A stretch of DNA of 64,000 nt. Origin: a bacterium (GTDB lineage Bacteria > JAMCPX01). Positions 27,838 to 37,057 of the stretch are shown piece by piece (within the stretch, counting starts at the first letter, position 1; each line of letters begins with the position of its first letter). Both the position numbers and the translations under genes were made by a program. The DNA is taken from the NCBI GenBank assembly GCA_021792615.1, contig JAJYUJ010000005.1, positions 23,116-87,115 of the forward strand, in the 5' to 3' direction. The notes beneath the pieces were generated by a model. The model worked only from the letters and a program-made list of their open reading frames with translations, searched no databases and was not told the origin of the DNA.

Positions 27838-29351
27838 TGTTTTATTCCAAAATAATCATGGACGTTTTCCCGGTCGCTGAAGTGAATGGTTTTGTCTTTG
27901 AATATTTGATAGTCTTCATGTCCTTTGCCCGCTATGAGCAGGACATCGCCTTTCTCGGCTATCTCCAGTGCTTTCCTGATCGCCTGTTTCCTGTCCGCAA
28001 CCACGGTATAAACCTTTGAATCGTAACGTCTGCCGGAATCCATCGATTCGACTTTCGGTGTATTTGTTATGCCTCTCTCTATTTCCGAGATAATGGTTTC
28101 CGGCTGTTCGGAGCGCGGGTTGTCGGATGTTATGACGGTTATATCCGCAAGCCGTACTGCAATTTCACCCATGATCGGCCTCTTGCCCTTATCCCTGTCT
28201 CCTCCGCACCCGAACACACATATTATCCTTTTCTTCTTCAACCCGCTCAATGCGGTCAAAACCTTTTCGAGCGCATCAGGACTGTGCGCATAATCCACGA
28301 ACACATAAACATCCTTGGGGTTTTCTACCCGTTCCACCCTTCCCGGCACATGCTTCAACGCTCCAATCCCGTGTTTGATGTGATCGATGGATATGTTCGA
28401 CACGATGGCAGTGGCAACCGCTGCCATGATATTATAAATATTGTAGGAACCCACAAGGGGTGACTTCAGGTCTATGATACCTATGGGGGTTGAAAGTTTC
28501 ATCGTGATGCCGTCGAGCGATGCCGTTGACTCCACCGGCCTGATATCTGCCTGTTTTGAATTCCCGAATCTGAGAATATGGATGCCCCTTTTTATCCTGA
28601 GCTTGTTTATCCAGGGATCATCGCTGTTCAGGATGGCAAATTTCTTGCTCTTATGGCTTGCGACAAGCAGTTTCTCGAACAAGAGCGATTTTGCGGCAAA
28701 ATAGTTTTCCATGGTCTTGTGATAATCAAGGTGGTCCTGCGTAAGATTGGTGAAGATTGCCACATCGAAGTCGATGCCGTTTACCCTGCCCTGTGCGATT
28801 GCATGCGAGGATACTTCCATGACGAGATCGGTCGCCCCCTGCGACAGATACTCGCTCATCATCATATTGAGGTCCAGAGACTCGGGTGTTGTATTGACGG
28901 CCTTTACCTTCTTATTCATATACCGGTAATTGATGGTGCCTATCACCATGGGTTTTTTTTTGGCTGAAGCGAGTATGGATTCTACAAGATACGTCGTCGT
29001 CGTCTTGCCGTTCGTACCGGTTATCCCGACTACAAACAAGTCCGCAGCCGGGTTATTATAAAACTCCCTTGATAGTAGCGACAGTGCACTGCGGGGATCA
29101 TCCACAATGATCTGTACTGCCCCGTCCATTGAAGGGTTGTATGTCTTTGCAACGATTGCAACCGCACCGTTGCGGACAGCTTCCTGCTCGTACTTTACGC
29201 CGTCCTCTTTTTCTCCGGGCATTGCTACAAACAAATAATTGTTGTGCACTTTCCTTGAATCATACGCAATGCCTTTGATTTCTCCGGATACATCTCCATG
29301 AAGAGATACAACATGGATGCTTTTCAATAGTTTCTTTATGTCCATACTCAT
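27834..29351 (-). CDS. murE: UDP-MurNAc-dipeptide--2,6-diaminopimelate ligase
   Basis: 505 residues. It adds the third stem residue to UDP-MurNAc-L-Ala-D-Glu. ATP loop VGITGTNGKTTTTYLVE, substrate region EVSSHAIAQGRVNGI and NLTQDHLDYHKTMENYF. The motif SDNPRSEQP matches the DNPR signature for meso-diaminopimelate, so the wall is of the DAP type. This fits the DapL gene at 37782. The first two residues may be skipped (second ATG at 29345). It overlaps ftsI by 4 bp. Confidence 0.97.
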   Translation of the reverse strand: MSMDIKKLLKSIHVVSLHGDVSGEIKGIAYDSRKVHNNYLFVAMPGEKEDGVKYEQEAVRNGAVAIVAKTYNPSMDGAVQIIVDDPRSALSLLSREFYNNPAADLFVVGITGTNGKTTTTYLVESILASAKKKPMVIGTINYRYMNKKVKAVNTTPESLDLNMMMSEYLSQGATDLVMEVSSHAIAQGRVNGIDFDVAIFTNLTQDHLDYHKTMENYFAAKSLLFEKLLVASHKSKKFAILNSDDPWINKLRIKRGIHILRFGNSKQADIRPVESTASLDGITMKLSTPIGIIDLKSPLVGSYNIYNIMAAVATAIVSNISIDHIKHGIGALKHVPGRVERVENPKDVYVFVDYAHSPDALEKVLTALSGLKKKRIICVFGCGGDRDKGKRPIMGEIAVRLADITVITSDNPRSEQPETIISEIERGITNTPKVESMDSGRRYDSKVYTVVADRKQAIRKALEIAEKGDVLLIAGKGHEDYQIFKDKTIHFSDRENVHDYFGIKH

Positions 29352-31417
29352 CCCTTCGTCGCCTTCATGGAGTGAGGGCCGTCCCGTTTGCCGCTATACA
29401 CGGACTTCTTCGCTTGCGGGATATACCGTGTGCCCGATCGCACGACGCGCCCGCCCTGCATACCCATTTTCATGGAAAACAACACCCGTACGGGTCCCCC
29501 GGAATACGGGGTATAGGATCGGGGGCTCTGATCAACGGCATAACCGGAACCTTTTATCACGACATCGCTTATGCCTGCCTGCTTTGCTTGTTTTAGCACG
29601 GCCCTCATTGTTTTGCCCGCGAAATCGGGCACGAAGCCCGTCTGGGTTATTCCGTTGAACTGCGCCTGTTCTATATCCACGGACGAGGGCTCGCCGGAAG
29701 GCATTGCCATGATATTCAATTTCGAAGGAACACCGAGATACGGCAGCACCTTTTCCGCCACATCTTTGAAAACCGGTGCAGCGCTCGATCCTCCGTAAGG
29801 ATTTTTTTGAGGATCGACAAGCATGATAAGCATAACAATCTTTGGATTGTGTGCGGGTACAAATCCGAGGAAAGATGCAACAAACCTGTTTTTATAATAC
29901 GTGCCCGTTAATGGATCGGGGATCTGTGCTGTTCCGGTTTTACCCGCCACCGTATAGCCGTTCATCGCCGCATTGATTCCCGTTCCTCCGTCATTGACGA
30001 CACCGATCATCATATCGGTCATGATCCGTGCCGTATGCCCGGATATGACCCTTCTTCTGATGACGGGCTGAAACGTCTGGACCCTGCCGTCCGGTTTCCT
30101 TATCTCTTTTATGATCCTCGGTGCAAGCAGCAACCCTCCGTTGGCTATTGCAGACATTGCCGTAACAAGCTGAATGGGGGTTGCGGATACACCCTGGCCG
30201 AACGGTATGGTATCTATGGAAACGCCAGACCATTTGTCCACGGGGTTCAGTATGCCCGGGGATTCTCCCGGCAATTCAATGCCGGTCTGGCTGCCGAACC
30301 CGAATTGTCTCAGATACCGGTAAAGACTGGTACTGCCCAGTTTCTCCCCTATTTTCGCGGCACCGATGTTGCTGCTATACTTGAGAATATCTCCGATGCT
30401 GAGCATGTTGAAATCGCCTTCTGCGTCCTTTATGACTATGTTGTACACCTTGTAGTGGCCGTCCTCACAGAATATTTTTTCATTCGGGGAAATCACGCCG
30501 GCATCAAGGGCCGATGAAATCACAAACGGCTTGAATATAGAGCCAGGTTCATAGGTATTTTCAACAGCCGTATCCTTGAACACGGACATGGGATAATCCC
30601 TGTACACATTGGGATTGAAGTCCGGTATGCTTGCCATTGCAAGTATCCCGCCTGTCGCGGGGTTCATGATGATACCGATGCCCTTCTTTGCTTCCTGCTC
30701 TGCTACGGCTTTCTTGAGCGCCTCCTGCAGTATGAACTGGATGTTCAGATCGAGAGTCGTCACGACACTGTCTCCGCTCGGTGAAACATCGTCGGTGAGG
30801 TCACCCGTATAAATGGGGCTGTTGCGTCCATCGACATCGATGACCGCCGAAAACGGGGTGCCGCTTAAATACCCGTTCAGGGACAGTTCTATACCCGCAA
30901 GACCGTTGGAGTCTATACCGACAAAACCCAGTACATTGCTTGCAAGTTTAAGGTCGGGATAATACCTTCTGTATTCTTTCAAAGAGTATATACCCGGTAA
31001 ATGGTATTGCATGAGTTTGCGTGCCGTGTCCGGATCGACAAGTCTTTTTATCCAGACAAACTGCCGGTCCGATTCCAGTTTTTTGAGAACGGTATCCGCG
31101 TTAAGCTTGAGGATGTTACCGGTAATGATCGCTGTCCTGCTTTTGTTTTTTATCTTTGCAGGGTCCGCATAAAACGAGTCTACCAGCACACTCTGTGCAA
31201 GTATCCTGCCGTCCCTGTCCATGATTAAACCCCGTGCCGGAAGAAGGGTGACCTCTCTCGAATACTGCTTTCTCGCTAACTCCGCATACCTCCTGCCCTT
31301 TATTACCTCGAGGTAAAATGCCTTTGACAGCACAACTGCAAAACCTGCCATGATACACAGGTATATAATGAATAGTCTTACGAGATGTTGTTCATGTATA
31401 CGCTTTACCGAGTCCAT
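29348..31417 (-). CDS. ftsI: Septal transpeptidase FtsI/PBP3 with C-terminal PASTA domain
   Basis: 689 residues, longer than the E. coli protein (588). One N-terminal membrane helix (about 14-32), a PBP dimerisation domain starting at GRRYAELARKQYS, then the transpeptidase with Ser293 in SIFK, SSN 348-350 and KTGTA 493-497. A single PASTA domain at about 594-650 (VPDFAGKTMRAVLKQAKQAG) follows, which is more usual in Gram-positive SpoVD/PBP2x-like enzymes. It cross-links septal peptidoglycan with FtsW. It is 1 bp downstream of ftsL and overlaps murE by 4 bp. Confidence 0.96.
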   Translation of the reverse strand: MDSVKRIHEQHLVRLFIIYLCIMAGFAVVLSKAFYLEVIKGRRYAELARKQYSREVTLLPARGLIMDRDGRILAQSVLVDSFYADPAKIKNKSRTAIITGNILKLNADTVLKKLESDRQFVWIKRLVDPDTARKLMQYHLPGIYSLKEYRRYYPDLKLASNVLGFVGIDSNGLAGIELSLNGYLSGTPFSAVIDVDGRNSPIYTGDLTDDVSPSGDSVVTTLDLNIQFILQEALKKAVAEQEAKKGIGIIMNPATGGILAMASIPDFNPNVYRDYPMSVFKDTAVENTYEPGSIFKPFVISSALDAGVISPNEKIFCEDGHYKVYNIVIKDAEGDFNMLSIGDILKYSSNIGAAKIGEKLGSTSLYRYLRQFGFGSQTGIELPGESPGILNPVDKWSGVSIDTIPFGQGVSATPIQLVTAMSAIANGGLLLAPRIIKEIRKPDGRVQTFQPVIRRRVISGHTARIMTDMMIGVVNDGGTGINAAMNGYTVAGKTGTAQIPDPLTGTYYKNRFVASFLGFVPAHNPKIVMLIMLVDPQKNPYGGSSAAPVFKDVAEKVLPYLGVPSKLNIMAMPSGEPSSVDIEQAQFNGITQTGFVPDFAGKTMRAVLKQAKQAGISDVVIKGSGYAVDQSPRSYTPYSGGPVRVLFSMKMGMQGGRVVRSGTRYIPQAKKSVYSGKRDGPHSMKATKG

Positions 31418-31418
31418 C

Positions 31419-31739
31419 CTACCTGTCTATTGATAGTAACTGTTTGCTGTCCGGATAAACCATATTCAACCTCGTTTTCGCTATCGTTTCGATCCTGCTC
31501 CTGCTTTTGAGCGTGGCTATTTCAAGATTGTACTTATCGATCTGCTCGGTCAAGTTCTGTGTTTGTAAAGCCAGCGCGGACATCCGGTAACTTGCCGCTA
31601 TGAAGTTTATCCGGCTCCATATCAGGATCAGGGTAAAGAAAAGGATCACCGCAAGCGTTATGAGGATCTTGAATGGAGCTATACTTATTGCCGGTACTGC
31701 CTGATAATCTATTGCTCTGTTATCTGCATAAGCTTTCAT
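31419..31739 (-). CDS. ftsL: FtsL-like division protein
   Basis: 106 residues. A short cytoplasmic N-terminus, one membrane helix (about 26-46, ILITLAVILFFTLILIWSR), then a periplasmic coiled coil (about 50-85) ending ARTRLNMVYPDSKQL-like AKTRLNMVYPDSKQ, which matches FtsL. Sequence conservation in this family is low; position between rsmH and ftsI, size and topology make the call. Confidence 0.85.
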   Translation of the reverse strand: MKAYADNRAIDYQAVPAISIAPFKILITLAVILFFTLILIWSRINFIAASYRMSALALQTQNLTEQIDKYNLEIATLKSRSRIETIAKTRLNMVYPDSKQLLSIDR

Positions 31740-31752
31740 ATACTATTACCTC

Positions 31753-32634
31753 CTAAGCTATCCGTTTTATGGCCCTCAGGCGTGCGCTCCGCGCCCTGGT
31801 GTTGTTCCGTAATTCTTCCGCATCCGGCACTGCCGGTTTGCGGGTAAGTATTTTGAATACCGGCTTTGCAAGAAGCGCAAACTGCCTGAATGCCTGTTTG
31901 ACAATTCTGTCTTCGAGAGAATGGAACGATATGACGATCAGCACGCCGCCTACATTCAGAAAGTCTCCTGCCTTTTGCAGAAAGGCCTTCAGGTTTTCCA
32001 ATTCATCGTTTACAAATATCCTTATTGCCTGAAATGTTTTCGTGGCCGGATGTATGCCGTGACGGCCGTGGACGGTACCCGATATTACCGATGCGAGTTC
32101 TGCCGTATTTTTCAGGTGTGATTTTTTCCTTGCATCAACAATCGCTTTTGCAATTTTTCTGTACTGTCTTTCTTCGCCATATTCTTTTATAATTTTTGCA
32201 AGCCTTTCCTGGGCAAACTTGTTGACGACTTCGTAAGCGGTAATACCTTTTGACCTGTCATATCGCATGTCGAGCGGTCCCTCACTTGAAAAGCTGAAAC
32301 CACGGACGCTATCCTGTATCTGGGCAGTATTAAACCCGAGATCGACGATAATACCGTCAAATTTTTCACCGCCCGTTTCTTGTACAATATCTTCGATATC
32401 CCTGTAATTGGCCTGGAGAAAACGTGTTCTTGCTTTAAATGCATCCAGATTTTCCTTTGCCCTGCTCAGCATGGTGTCATCCGCATCCGAACAAACGACA
32501 AAGCCTCCCGGGACGGACGCTTCAAGGATAGCACGTGCATGCCCGCCCTCACCGGTTGTCGCATCCAGATACCTGCCGGTATCACGTGGATTCATGTAGT
32601 CGATGACCTTGTTTAACATTACCGGTATGTGCAT
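31753..32634 (-). CDS. rsmH: 16S rRNA (cytosine-1402 N4) methyltransferase
   Basis: 293 residues. A SAM-dependent enzyme that methylates C1402 of 16S rRNA. Signatures: HIPVMLNKVIDYMNP at the start, YLDATTGEGGHARAIL as SAM loop, DGIIVDLGFNTAQIQDSVRGFSF (family form DLGvSS is DLGFNT here), FQAIRIFVNDELENL and ISFHSLEDRIVKQAFR. It begins at the base after the mraZ stop. Confidence 0.96.
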   Translation of the reverse strand: MHIPVMLNKVIDYMNPRDTGRYLDATTGEGGHARAILEASVPGGFVVCSDADDTMLSRAKENLDAFKARTRFLQANYRDIEDIVQETGGEKFDGIIVDLGFNTAQIQDSVRGFSFSSEGPLDMRYDRSKGITAYEVVNKFAQERLAKIIKEYGEERQYRKIAKAIVDARKKSHLKNTAELASVISGTVHGRHGIHPATKTFQAIRIFVNDELENLKAFLQKAGDFLNVGGVLIVISFHSLEDRIVKQAFRQFALLAKPVFKILTRKPAVPDAEELRNNTRARSARLRAIKRIA

Positions 32635-33078
32635 CTATACTCCCAACTGAGCAATGCCTTTTTTGATATTCGAGAAGTTGTTTTTTATCCTCTGGTGTTC
32701 CTGTTCGAAGGTTGCAACATCCCAGATGGAAAAAATCTCGTCACCGCCTGCGATGATAACCTCTTCCCCGAGGTGTGCTTCTTCCCGGAGGTATGCGGGG
32801 ATAAAAAGCCTCCCGAGGCCGTCTATCTCATATTCAAATGCATCACCGTAGTGGAACAGCTTATAATCTTCCACAACATCCAGCGTCGGCGGTAATGCCT
32901 TGATCCTTTCCTTGCGCAGTTTGAATACCTGATACGGGTATACCTCGAGCCAATTCTGGTTATTTGTCAGTATTACCCTGTTATCGTACTCATCGGTCAG
33001 TATTTTTCTGAATGCCGATGGCACGCTGACGCGCCCTTTTTTGTCAATCCTATGTCTGTATCTCCCAATAAACTCCAT
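32635..33078 (-). CDS. mraZ: Transcriptional regulator MraZ
   Basis: 147 residues with two SpoVT/AbrB-like half domains, each with the DxxxR-type motif: HRIDKKGRVSVPSAFR and YEIDGLGRLFIPAYLR. MraZ forms a ring that binds direct repeats at its own promoter and represses the dcw cluster. The first gene of the cluster, it is preceded by a promoter and three 10-bp repeats (33095-33142). The 5' leader lacks a strong SD. Confidence 0.96.
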   Translation of the reverse strand: MEFIGRYRHRIDKKGRVSVPSAFRKILTDEYDNRVILTNNQNWLEVYPYQVFKLRKERIKALPPTLDVVEDYKLFHYGDAFEYEIDGLGRLFIPAYLREEAHLGEEVIIAGGDEIFSIWDVATFEQEHQRIKNNFSNIKKGIAQLGV

Positions 33079-33094
33079 ACAATTTTGTTATACT

Positions 33095-33124
33095 CTTATG
33101 CCCCTTTATACCACTTCATACCAC
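33095..33124 (-). promoter_or_regulatory. MraZ operator: three tandem 10-bp repeats
   Basis: On the minus strand, reading towards mraZ, GTGGTATGAA, GTGGTATAAA and GGGGCATAAG follow each other without gaps (33124 down to 33095). Known MraZ sites are GTGG/TGGG-type boxes repeated every 10 bp upstream of mraZ. The first box overlaps the -10 hexamer, which would explain autorepression. Confidence 0.65.
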
Positions 33125-33142
33125 CATATAATTAAATGTCAA
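33115..33142 (-). promoter_or_regulatory. Promoter of the dcw cluster
   Basis: Perfect -35 TTGACA (33137-33142), 16-nt spacer, -10 TATGAA (33115-33120), minus strand. Transcription would begin about 30 nt before the mraZ ATG. Confidence 0.6.
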
Positions 33143-33239
33143 GTTCTTATTGATAAAAAAACAGGGTACGGAACGCCAACAAAACTGGAATTGCTATTGA
33201 GGAATCGAACGACCGCCAAAAGCAGCGGTTTCAATAATC

Positions 33240-34250
33240 CTAACTCACCTTTACGATTTGTTTACCGAGGTTTTCACCTTTGAATAGTCCGATAAACGCC
33301 CTGGGTGCATTTTCAAGTCCCTCGACAACATGCTCTGCATATTTCAATTTCTTCTGCGAAACCCATTGTGCAAGCTGTCGGATACCTTCATCGCTTCTGT
33401 CTGCATAATCCATCACGATGAACCCTTTCATCAATGCGCTCTTTACCAGCAGGTATGACTGCACCCTGGGGCCGGTTTCTGGCTTGGTCATATTATACTG
33501 GGATATCTGTCCGCACAGAACAACGCGTGCCTTATAGTTGAGCAGCGGCATAACGGCGTCCGAAATCTCTCCCCCAACATTATCGAAATAAATATCGACC
33601 CCGTTCGGACAGACATCTTTAATCGCTTTCTTTATGTCCGGGGCCGTTTTATAGTTTATTGCCGTATCAAACCCGAGATCGTGAACGAGATAGCCGGTCT
33701 TTTCATCCGAGCCTGCAATCCCGATGACCCGGCAGCCTTTTATCTTTGCAATCTGACCCGCCACAGTTCCCACCGCTCCTGCCGCACCGGATACGACAAC
33801 GGTTTCTCCGGACGATGGTTTACCGATATCGAGTAAGCCGAAGTATGCCGTAAGCCCGGGCATGCCGAGTATGCCGAGTGCCGTTGATACGGGTGCGATC
33901 CCGGGATCGAACTTTCTGAGTTCCCTGCTGTCCGCCCCGTTGTAATCGCGCCAGCCCAGGTTGCCGGTAACGATGTCACCTGCTTTAAGATCCGGAGACT
34001 TGGTCTGCACAACCTCCCCAACAATGCCTCCTGTTATGGCCTTTTCGAGCTCGAAGGGGGAAATATAGGTTTTTACGCCGCTCATCCGCCCCCGCATATA
34101 CGGGTCGACGGAAAGGTACAGGGTCTTGACGAGCACCATACCGTCCCTGCACACGGGCATCTCCGTTTCGATAAGACTGAAATCTTCTTCCCGCGGCATA
34201 CCCTCGGGTCTTCTTATCAAGATTATTTCTCTGTTTTTGTTCGTCGTCAT
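33240..34250 (-). CDS. NADP-dependent oxidoreductase (zinc-free MDR, PTGR/CurA type)
   Basis: 336 residues from the ATG at 34250, since AAGGAGGA is correctly spaced for it and too close to the ATG six bases earlier. It is a medium-chain reductase without zinc ligands: VDPYMRGRMSG, TAYFGLLDIGKPSSGETVVVSGAAGAVGTVAGQIAK (dinucleotide loop) and YFDNVGGEISDAV. Relatives (leukotriene B4 12-hydroxydehydrogenase, curcumin reductase, YncB) reduce the double bond of alpha,beta-unsaturated ketones and aldehydes with NADPH. It diverges from sufS and lies upstream of the dcw promoter; no clear terminator separates it from that. Confidence 0.9.
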   Translation of the reverse strand: MTTNKNREIILIRRPEGMPREEDFSLIETEMPVCRDGMVLVKTLYLSVDPYMRGRMSGVKTYISPFELEKAITGGIVGEVVQTKSPDLKAGDIVTGNLGWRDYNGADSRELRKFDPGIAPVSTALGILGMPGLTAYFGLLDIGKPSSGETVVVSGAAGAVGTVAGQIAKIKGCRVIGIAGSDEKTGYLVHDLGFDTAINYKTAPDIKKAIKDVCPNGVDIYFDNVGGEISDAVMPLLNYKARVVLCGQISQYNMTKPETGPRVQSYLLVKSALMKGFIVMDYADRSDEGIRQLAQWVSQKKLKYAEHVVEGLENAPRAFIGLFKGENLGKQIVKVS

Positions 34251-34342
34251 GTGCATTCCTCCTTTGCACAGAATATAAGTACTCGAACACCCTCATTCCA
34301 GACACGGGAACAACCGGATGTTATAACGAGTCGTGCTGCTTG

Positions 34343-34371
34343 TTGATTTACAAACCAAAATGCTTTATATA
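34343..34371 (+). promoter_or_regulatory. Promoter of the sufS-sufU operon
   Basis: -35 TTGATT (34343-34348), 17-nt spacer, -10 TATATA (34366-34371), about 25-30 nt before the sufS start. Confidence 0.55.
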
Positions 34372-34394
34372 AAGTAACTTATTAAAAATGGAGC

Positions 34395-35630
34395 ATGGAG
34401 ATGGATATTGAACGAATAAGAAAAGATTTTCCGGTACTGTCCCGCATGGTAAGGGACAAGAAGCTTGTATATCTTGACAACGCCGCAACCACGCAAAAGC
34501 CATCGGTCGTCATAGATGCGGTAGCCGACCTTTACAAGAACTATAATGCAAACGTTCACCGGGGCGTATACCTGCTTGCAGAGGAATCGACACAGGCTTA
34601 TGAAGATTCACGGGAAGCTGTGCGCAGGTTCATCAACGCGAACAGCACCAAAGAGATTGTTTTTACCCGCAATGCAACCGAGGCACTGAATCTTATAGCC
34701 TATACATGGGGAGAAGCGAACATCCATGCCGGCGATGAGATCGTTGTGAGCATTATGGAGCATCACAGCAACTATGTACCGTGGTTCAGGCTTGCTCACA
34801 GAAAGGGTGCCGTTATCAAGATCGTGCCCTCAAGGATGGATGGAGAGCTTGATATGGACGCTTTCAAATCCATGCTGTCGGATAAAACCAAACTTGTCGG
34901 TATTGTACATATGTCGAACGTTTTCGGCACGATAAACCCGGTAAAAGAAATCACGGCGCTTGCGCACAAGAAGGGTGCCGCCGTCGTCGTTGACGGTGCA
35001 CAGAGTGCACCGCACATGAAGATTGATGTCCGGGACATTGATTGCGATTTCTTTGCCGTATCGGGGCATAAGATGCTCGGACCGACCGGCATCGGCGCAT
35101 TGTACGCAAAAGAATCATATCTCGAATCCATGGAGCCCTTCTTAAGCGGCGGCGAAATGATCCTGAAGGTCACACTTGACAGCGTCGTGTACAATGAACT
35201 GCCGTGGAAGTTTGAAGCGGGTACTCCGAACTATGAGGGAGCGATCGGGTTAAAGGCTGCAATAGGGTATCTCGAAAAAATGGGGATGGACACTATCGAA
35301 TCCTATGAAAGAGAGCTGACGGCATATGCACTCGAAAAGATGAAAACGGTGCCGGGAATCTTTATCTATGGTCCTCTGCGTGCGGAAAAGAAGGGGGGCA
35401 TCATTGCATTCAACATCAAGGGCGTTCACTCGCATGACATCGGTACGATTCTCGACAGCGAGGGTATAGCGATAAGGGCCGGCCATCACTGTGCACAGCC
35501 GCTCATGATAGACTGCGGCGTATCCGCAATGGCAAGAGCGAGTTTCTATTTCTACAACACGAAGCAGGAGATAGATTCATTGGTTGCCGCGTTAAAGAAA
35601 TCAAAGGAGATATTCGGTCATGTCGCTTGA
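34395..35630 (+). CDS. sufS: Cysteine desulfurase SufS
   Basis: 411 residues of the group II (SufS/CsdA) type. PLP-dependent release of sulfur from cysteine for Fe-S cluster assembly. N-terminal MDIERIRKDFPVL...YLDNAATTQKP, PLP Lys in FFAVSGHKMLGPTGIGALY, and catalytic Cys in RAGHHCAQPLM. The start is ATG 34395 or ATG 34401; the GGAG at 34390-34393 suits the second. It overlaps sufU by 11 bp. No sufBCD genes are present in the window. Confidence 0.96.
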   Translation: MEMDIERIRKDFPVLSRMVRDKKLVYLDNAATTQKPSVVIDAVADLYKNYNANVHRGVYLLAEESTQAYEDSREAVRRFINANSTKEIVFTRNATEALNLIAYTWGEANIHAGDEIVVSIMEHHSNYVPWFRLAHRKGAVIKIVPSRMDGELDMDAFKSMLSDKTKLVGIVHMSNVFGTINPVKEITALAHKKGAAVVVDGAQSAPHMKIDVRDIDCDFFAVSGHKMLGPTGIGALYAKESYLESMEPFLSGGEMILKVTLDSVVYNELPWKFEAGTPNYEGAIGLKAAIGYLEKMGMDTIESYERELTAYALEKMKTVPGIFIYGPLRAEKKGGIIAFNIKGVHSHDIGTILDSEGIAIRAGHHCAQPLMIDCGVSAMARASFYFYNTKQEIDSLVAALKKSKEIFGHVA

Positions 35631-36042
35631 AGAACTCTTCAAAGAAATTATCATAGAACACTATCAGCACCCGAAAAACCAGGGACACCTTGAGCATCCG
35701 GACGCCAAATCGGACGGCTCCAATCCCCTTTGCGGCGATGAAATAGCAATGGAACTCATCTTTGATGGTAACGTCGTACGGAATGTCATGTTTACCGGCA
35801 ATGGCTGTTCGATCAGCCAGTCCGCAGCCTCACTGATAACAGAAGCGATAAAGGGAAAGACCATCGAAGAAACAAGGACCATCATGAACGAGTATAAAAA
35901 TATGCTCGCGGGAAAAGAATATAATGCAGACATACTCGGGGACCTCGAGGCCCTTTCCGATGTTAAGAGGTACCCTGCAAGGGTCAAGTGCGCGAGCCTG
36001 AGCGTCGCCGTGCTGGACCAGGCGTTACAGCAAAAAAAATAG
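35620..36042 (+). CDS. sufU: SufU-type iron-sulfur scaffold/sulfur acceptor
   Basis: 140 residues. Starts LFKEIIIEHYQHPKNQG, with the three Cys ligands in NPLCGDEIA, GNGCSISQSA and RVKCASL and the insert after the second Cys (KGKTIEETRTIMNEY) that distinguishes SufU from IscU. In firmicutes SufU is a zinc protein that accepts sulfur from SufS. It overlaps the sufS end by 11 bp, so the pair is coupled. Confidence 0.93.
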   Translation: MSLEELFKEIIIEHYQHPKNQGHLEHPDAKSDGSNPLCGDEIAMELIFDGNVVRNVMFTGNGCSISQSAASLITEAIKGKTIEETRTIMNEYKNMLAGKEYNADILGDLEALSDVKRYPARVKCASLSVAVLDQALQQKK

Positions 36043-36105
36043 TACACACAGCATGATGCACTTCATGGGTGAAACCAAGTTCTTTATACGAAGGGGGAAC
36101 AGAGG

Positions 36106-36894
36106 ATGAAAATAGATTATTTCGGTGATTTGAAAAAGATCAGAAATACTAAACCGCTGGTGCACCACATAACGAACTATGTCGTTATGAATGTGAGTGC
36201 AAATATTACACTCTCGCTCGGAGCTTCGCCGGTCATGGCACATGCGCTGCCCGAGGTCGAGGACATGGTCTCGATTGCCGGTGTGCTGTATATAAACATC
36301 GGCACGCTGAGCGACCGCTGGATCGAATCCATGCTTGCTGCCGGAAAAATGGCAAACAAGAAACACATTCCTGTATTGCTTGATCCCGTTGGTGCCGGCG
36401 CAACACGCTATAGAACGGAAACGGCAAAAAAGATTTTAAAGGAAGTAAAAGTCGACGTTCTCAAAGGCAATGCCGGAGAGATGCAGTCGCTTGCGGGAGA
36501 GAAGGTCATGGTCAAGGGCGTCGATTCCACAACCTCCGCAGGTATGGGAACGGCCGGGGCGCTTGCAAAAGAGTACGGATTGACTGCAGTCATTACGGGG
36601 CAAGAGGATTATGTATCAAACGGCAGTCAGTCGGCCACAGTAAAAAACGGAACCGAAATGTTTTCGCGCATTACCGGTGCAGGATGCATGCTGGGATCCG
36701 TTATCGCAAGCTTCATGGCTGTTCAAAAGGATATGTTTGCGTCAGCGATCGAAGGGCTTGTTACGTTCGAAATTGCAGGAGAAAAGGCAGCGGCACGTAC
36801 AAAGCTTCCGGGCAGTTTCATGACCGCACTCATAGACGAGATTTCACTTTTGAATGAGGACACGTACAAGCTCTCTGATGTTACTATCAAGTGA
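36106..36894 (+). CDS. thiM: Hydroxyethylthiazole kinase
   Basis: 262 residues, the standard length. It phosphorylates the thiazole alcohol in thiamine salvage. Motifs: LVHHITNYVVMNVSANITLSLGASPVMAHA, IPVLLDPVGAGATRYRT, KGNAGEMQSL and the catalytic ITGAGCMLGSVIASF. GGGGGAACAGAGG precedes the ATG. No TPP riboswitch could be seen in the 63-bp gap after sufU. It is followed by thiE after a gap that carries a dispersed repeat. Confidence 0.96.
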   Translation: MKIDYFGDLKKIRNTKPLVHHITNYVVMNVSANITLSLGASPVMAHALPEVEDMVSIAGVLYINIGTLSDRWIESMLAAGKMANKKHIPVLLDPVGAGATRYRTETAKKILKEVKVDVLKGNAGEMQSLAGEKVMVKGVDSTTSAGMGTAGALAKEYGLTAVITGQEDYVSNGSQSATVKNGTEMFSRITGAGCMLGSVIASFMAVQKDMFASAIEGLVTFEIAGEKAAARTKLPGSFMTALIDEISLLNEDTYKLSDVTIK

Positions 36895-36926
36895 ATTTTA
36901 TGCAGATACAGTCACTCTCGTTATGC

Positions 36927-37028
36927 TATCATTGCCATGAGCCTCAGAGTATGCCGCGCCGGAGCAGTCCCGCGACACGAGCGGATTGCCGGACCCGGCT
37001 TTGCTGTGTACCCGCCGATCGCAATGAC
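36927..37028 (-). repeat. Dispersed palindromic intergenic repeat, copy 2
   Basis: It fills most of the thiM-thiE gap. The outer arms TCATTGCC / GCAATGA are inverted. Read on the minus strand, 37028-36983 aligns with 13297-13343: about 37 of 47 positions match, including the exact blocks GTCATTGC, ACACAGC and GCAATCC. Confidence 0.65.
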
Positions 37029-37057
37029 TCCGTAACGATGCTGAATACCCGCGCCGG

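Noticed and set aside
36043-36105. Possible TPP riboswitch before thiM
   Set aside because: Only 63 bp are available, and the conserved CUGAGA and ACCUGAUCUGG blocks are absent.
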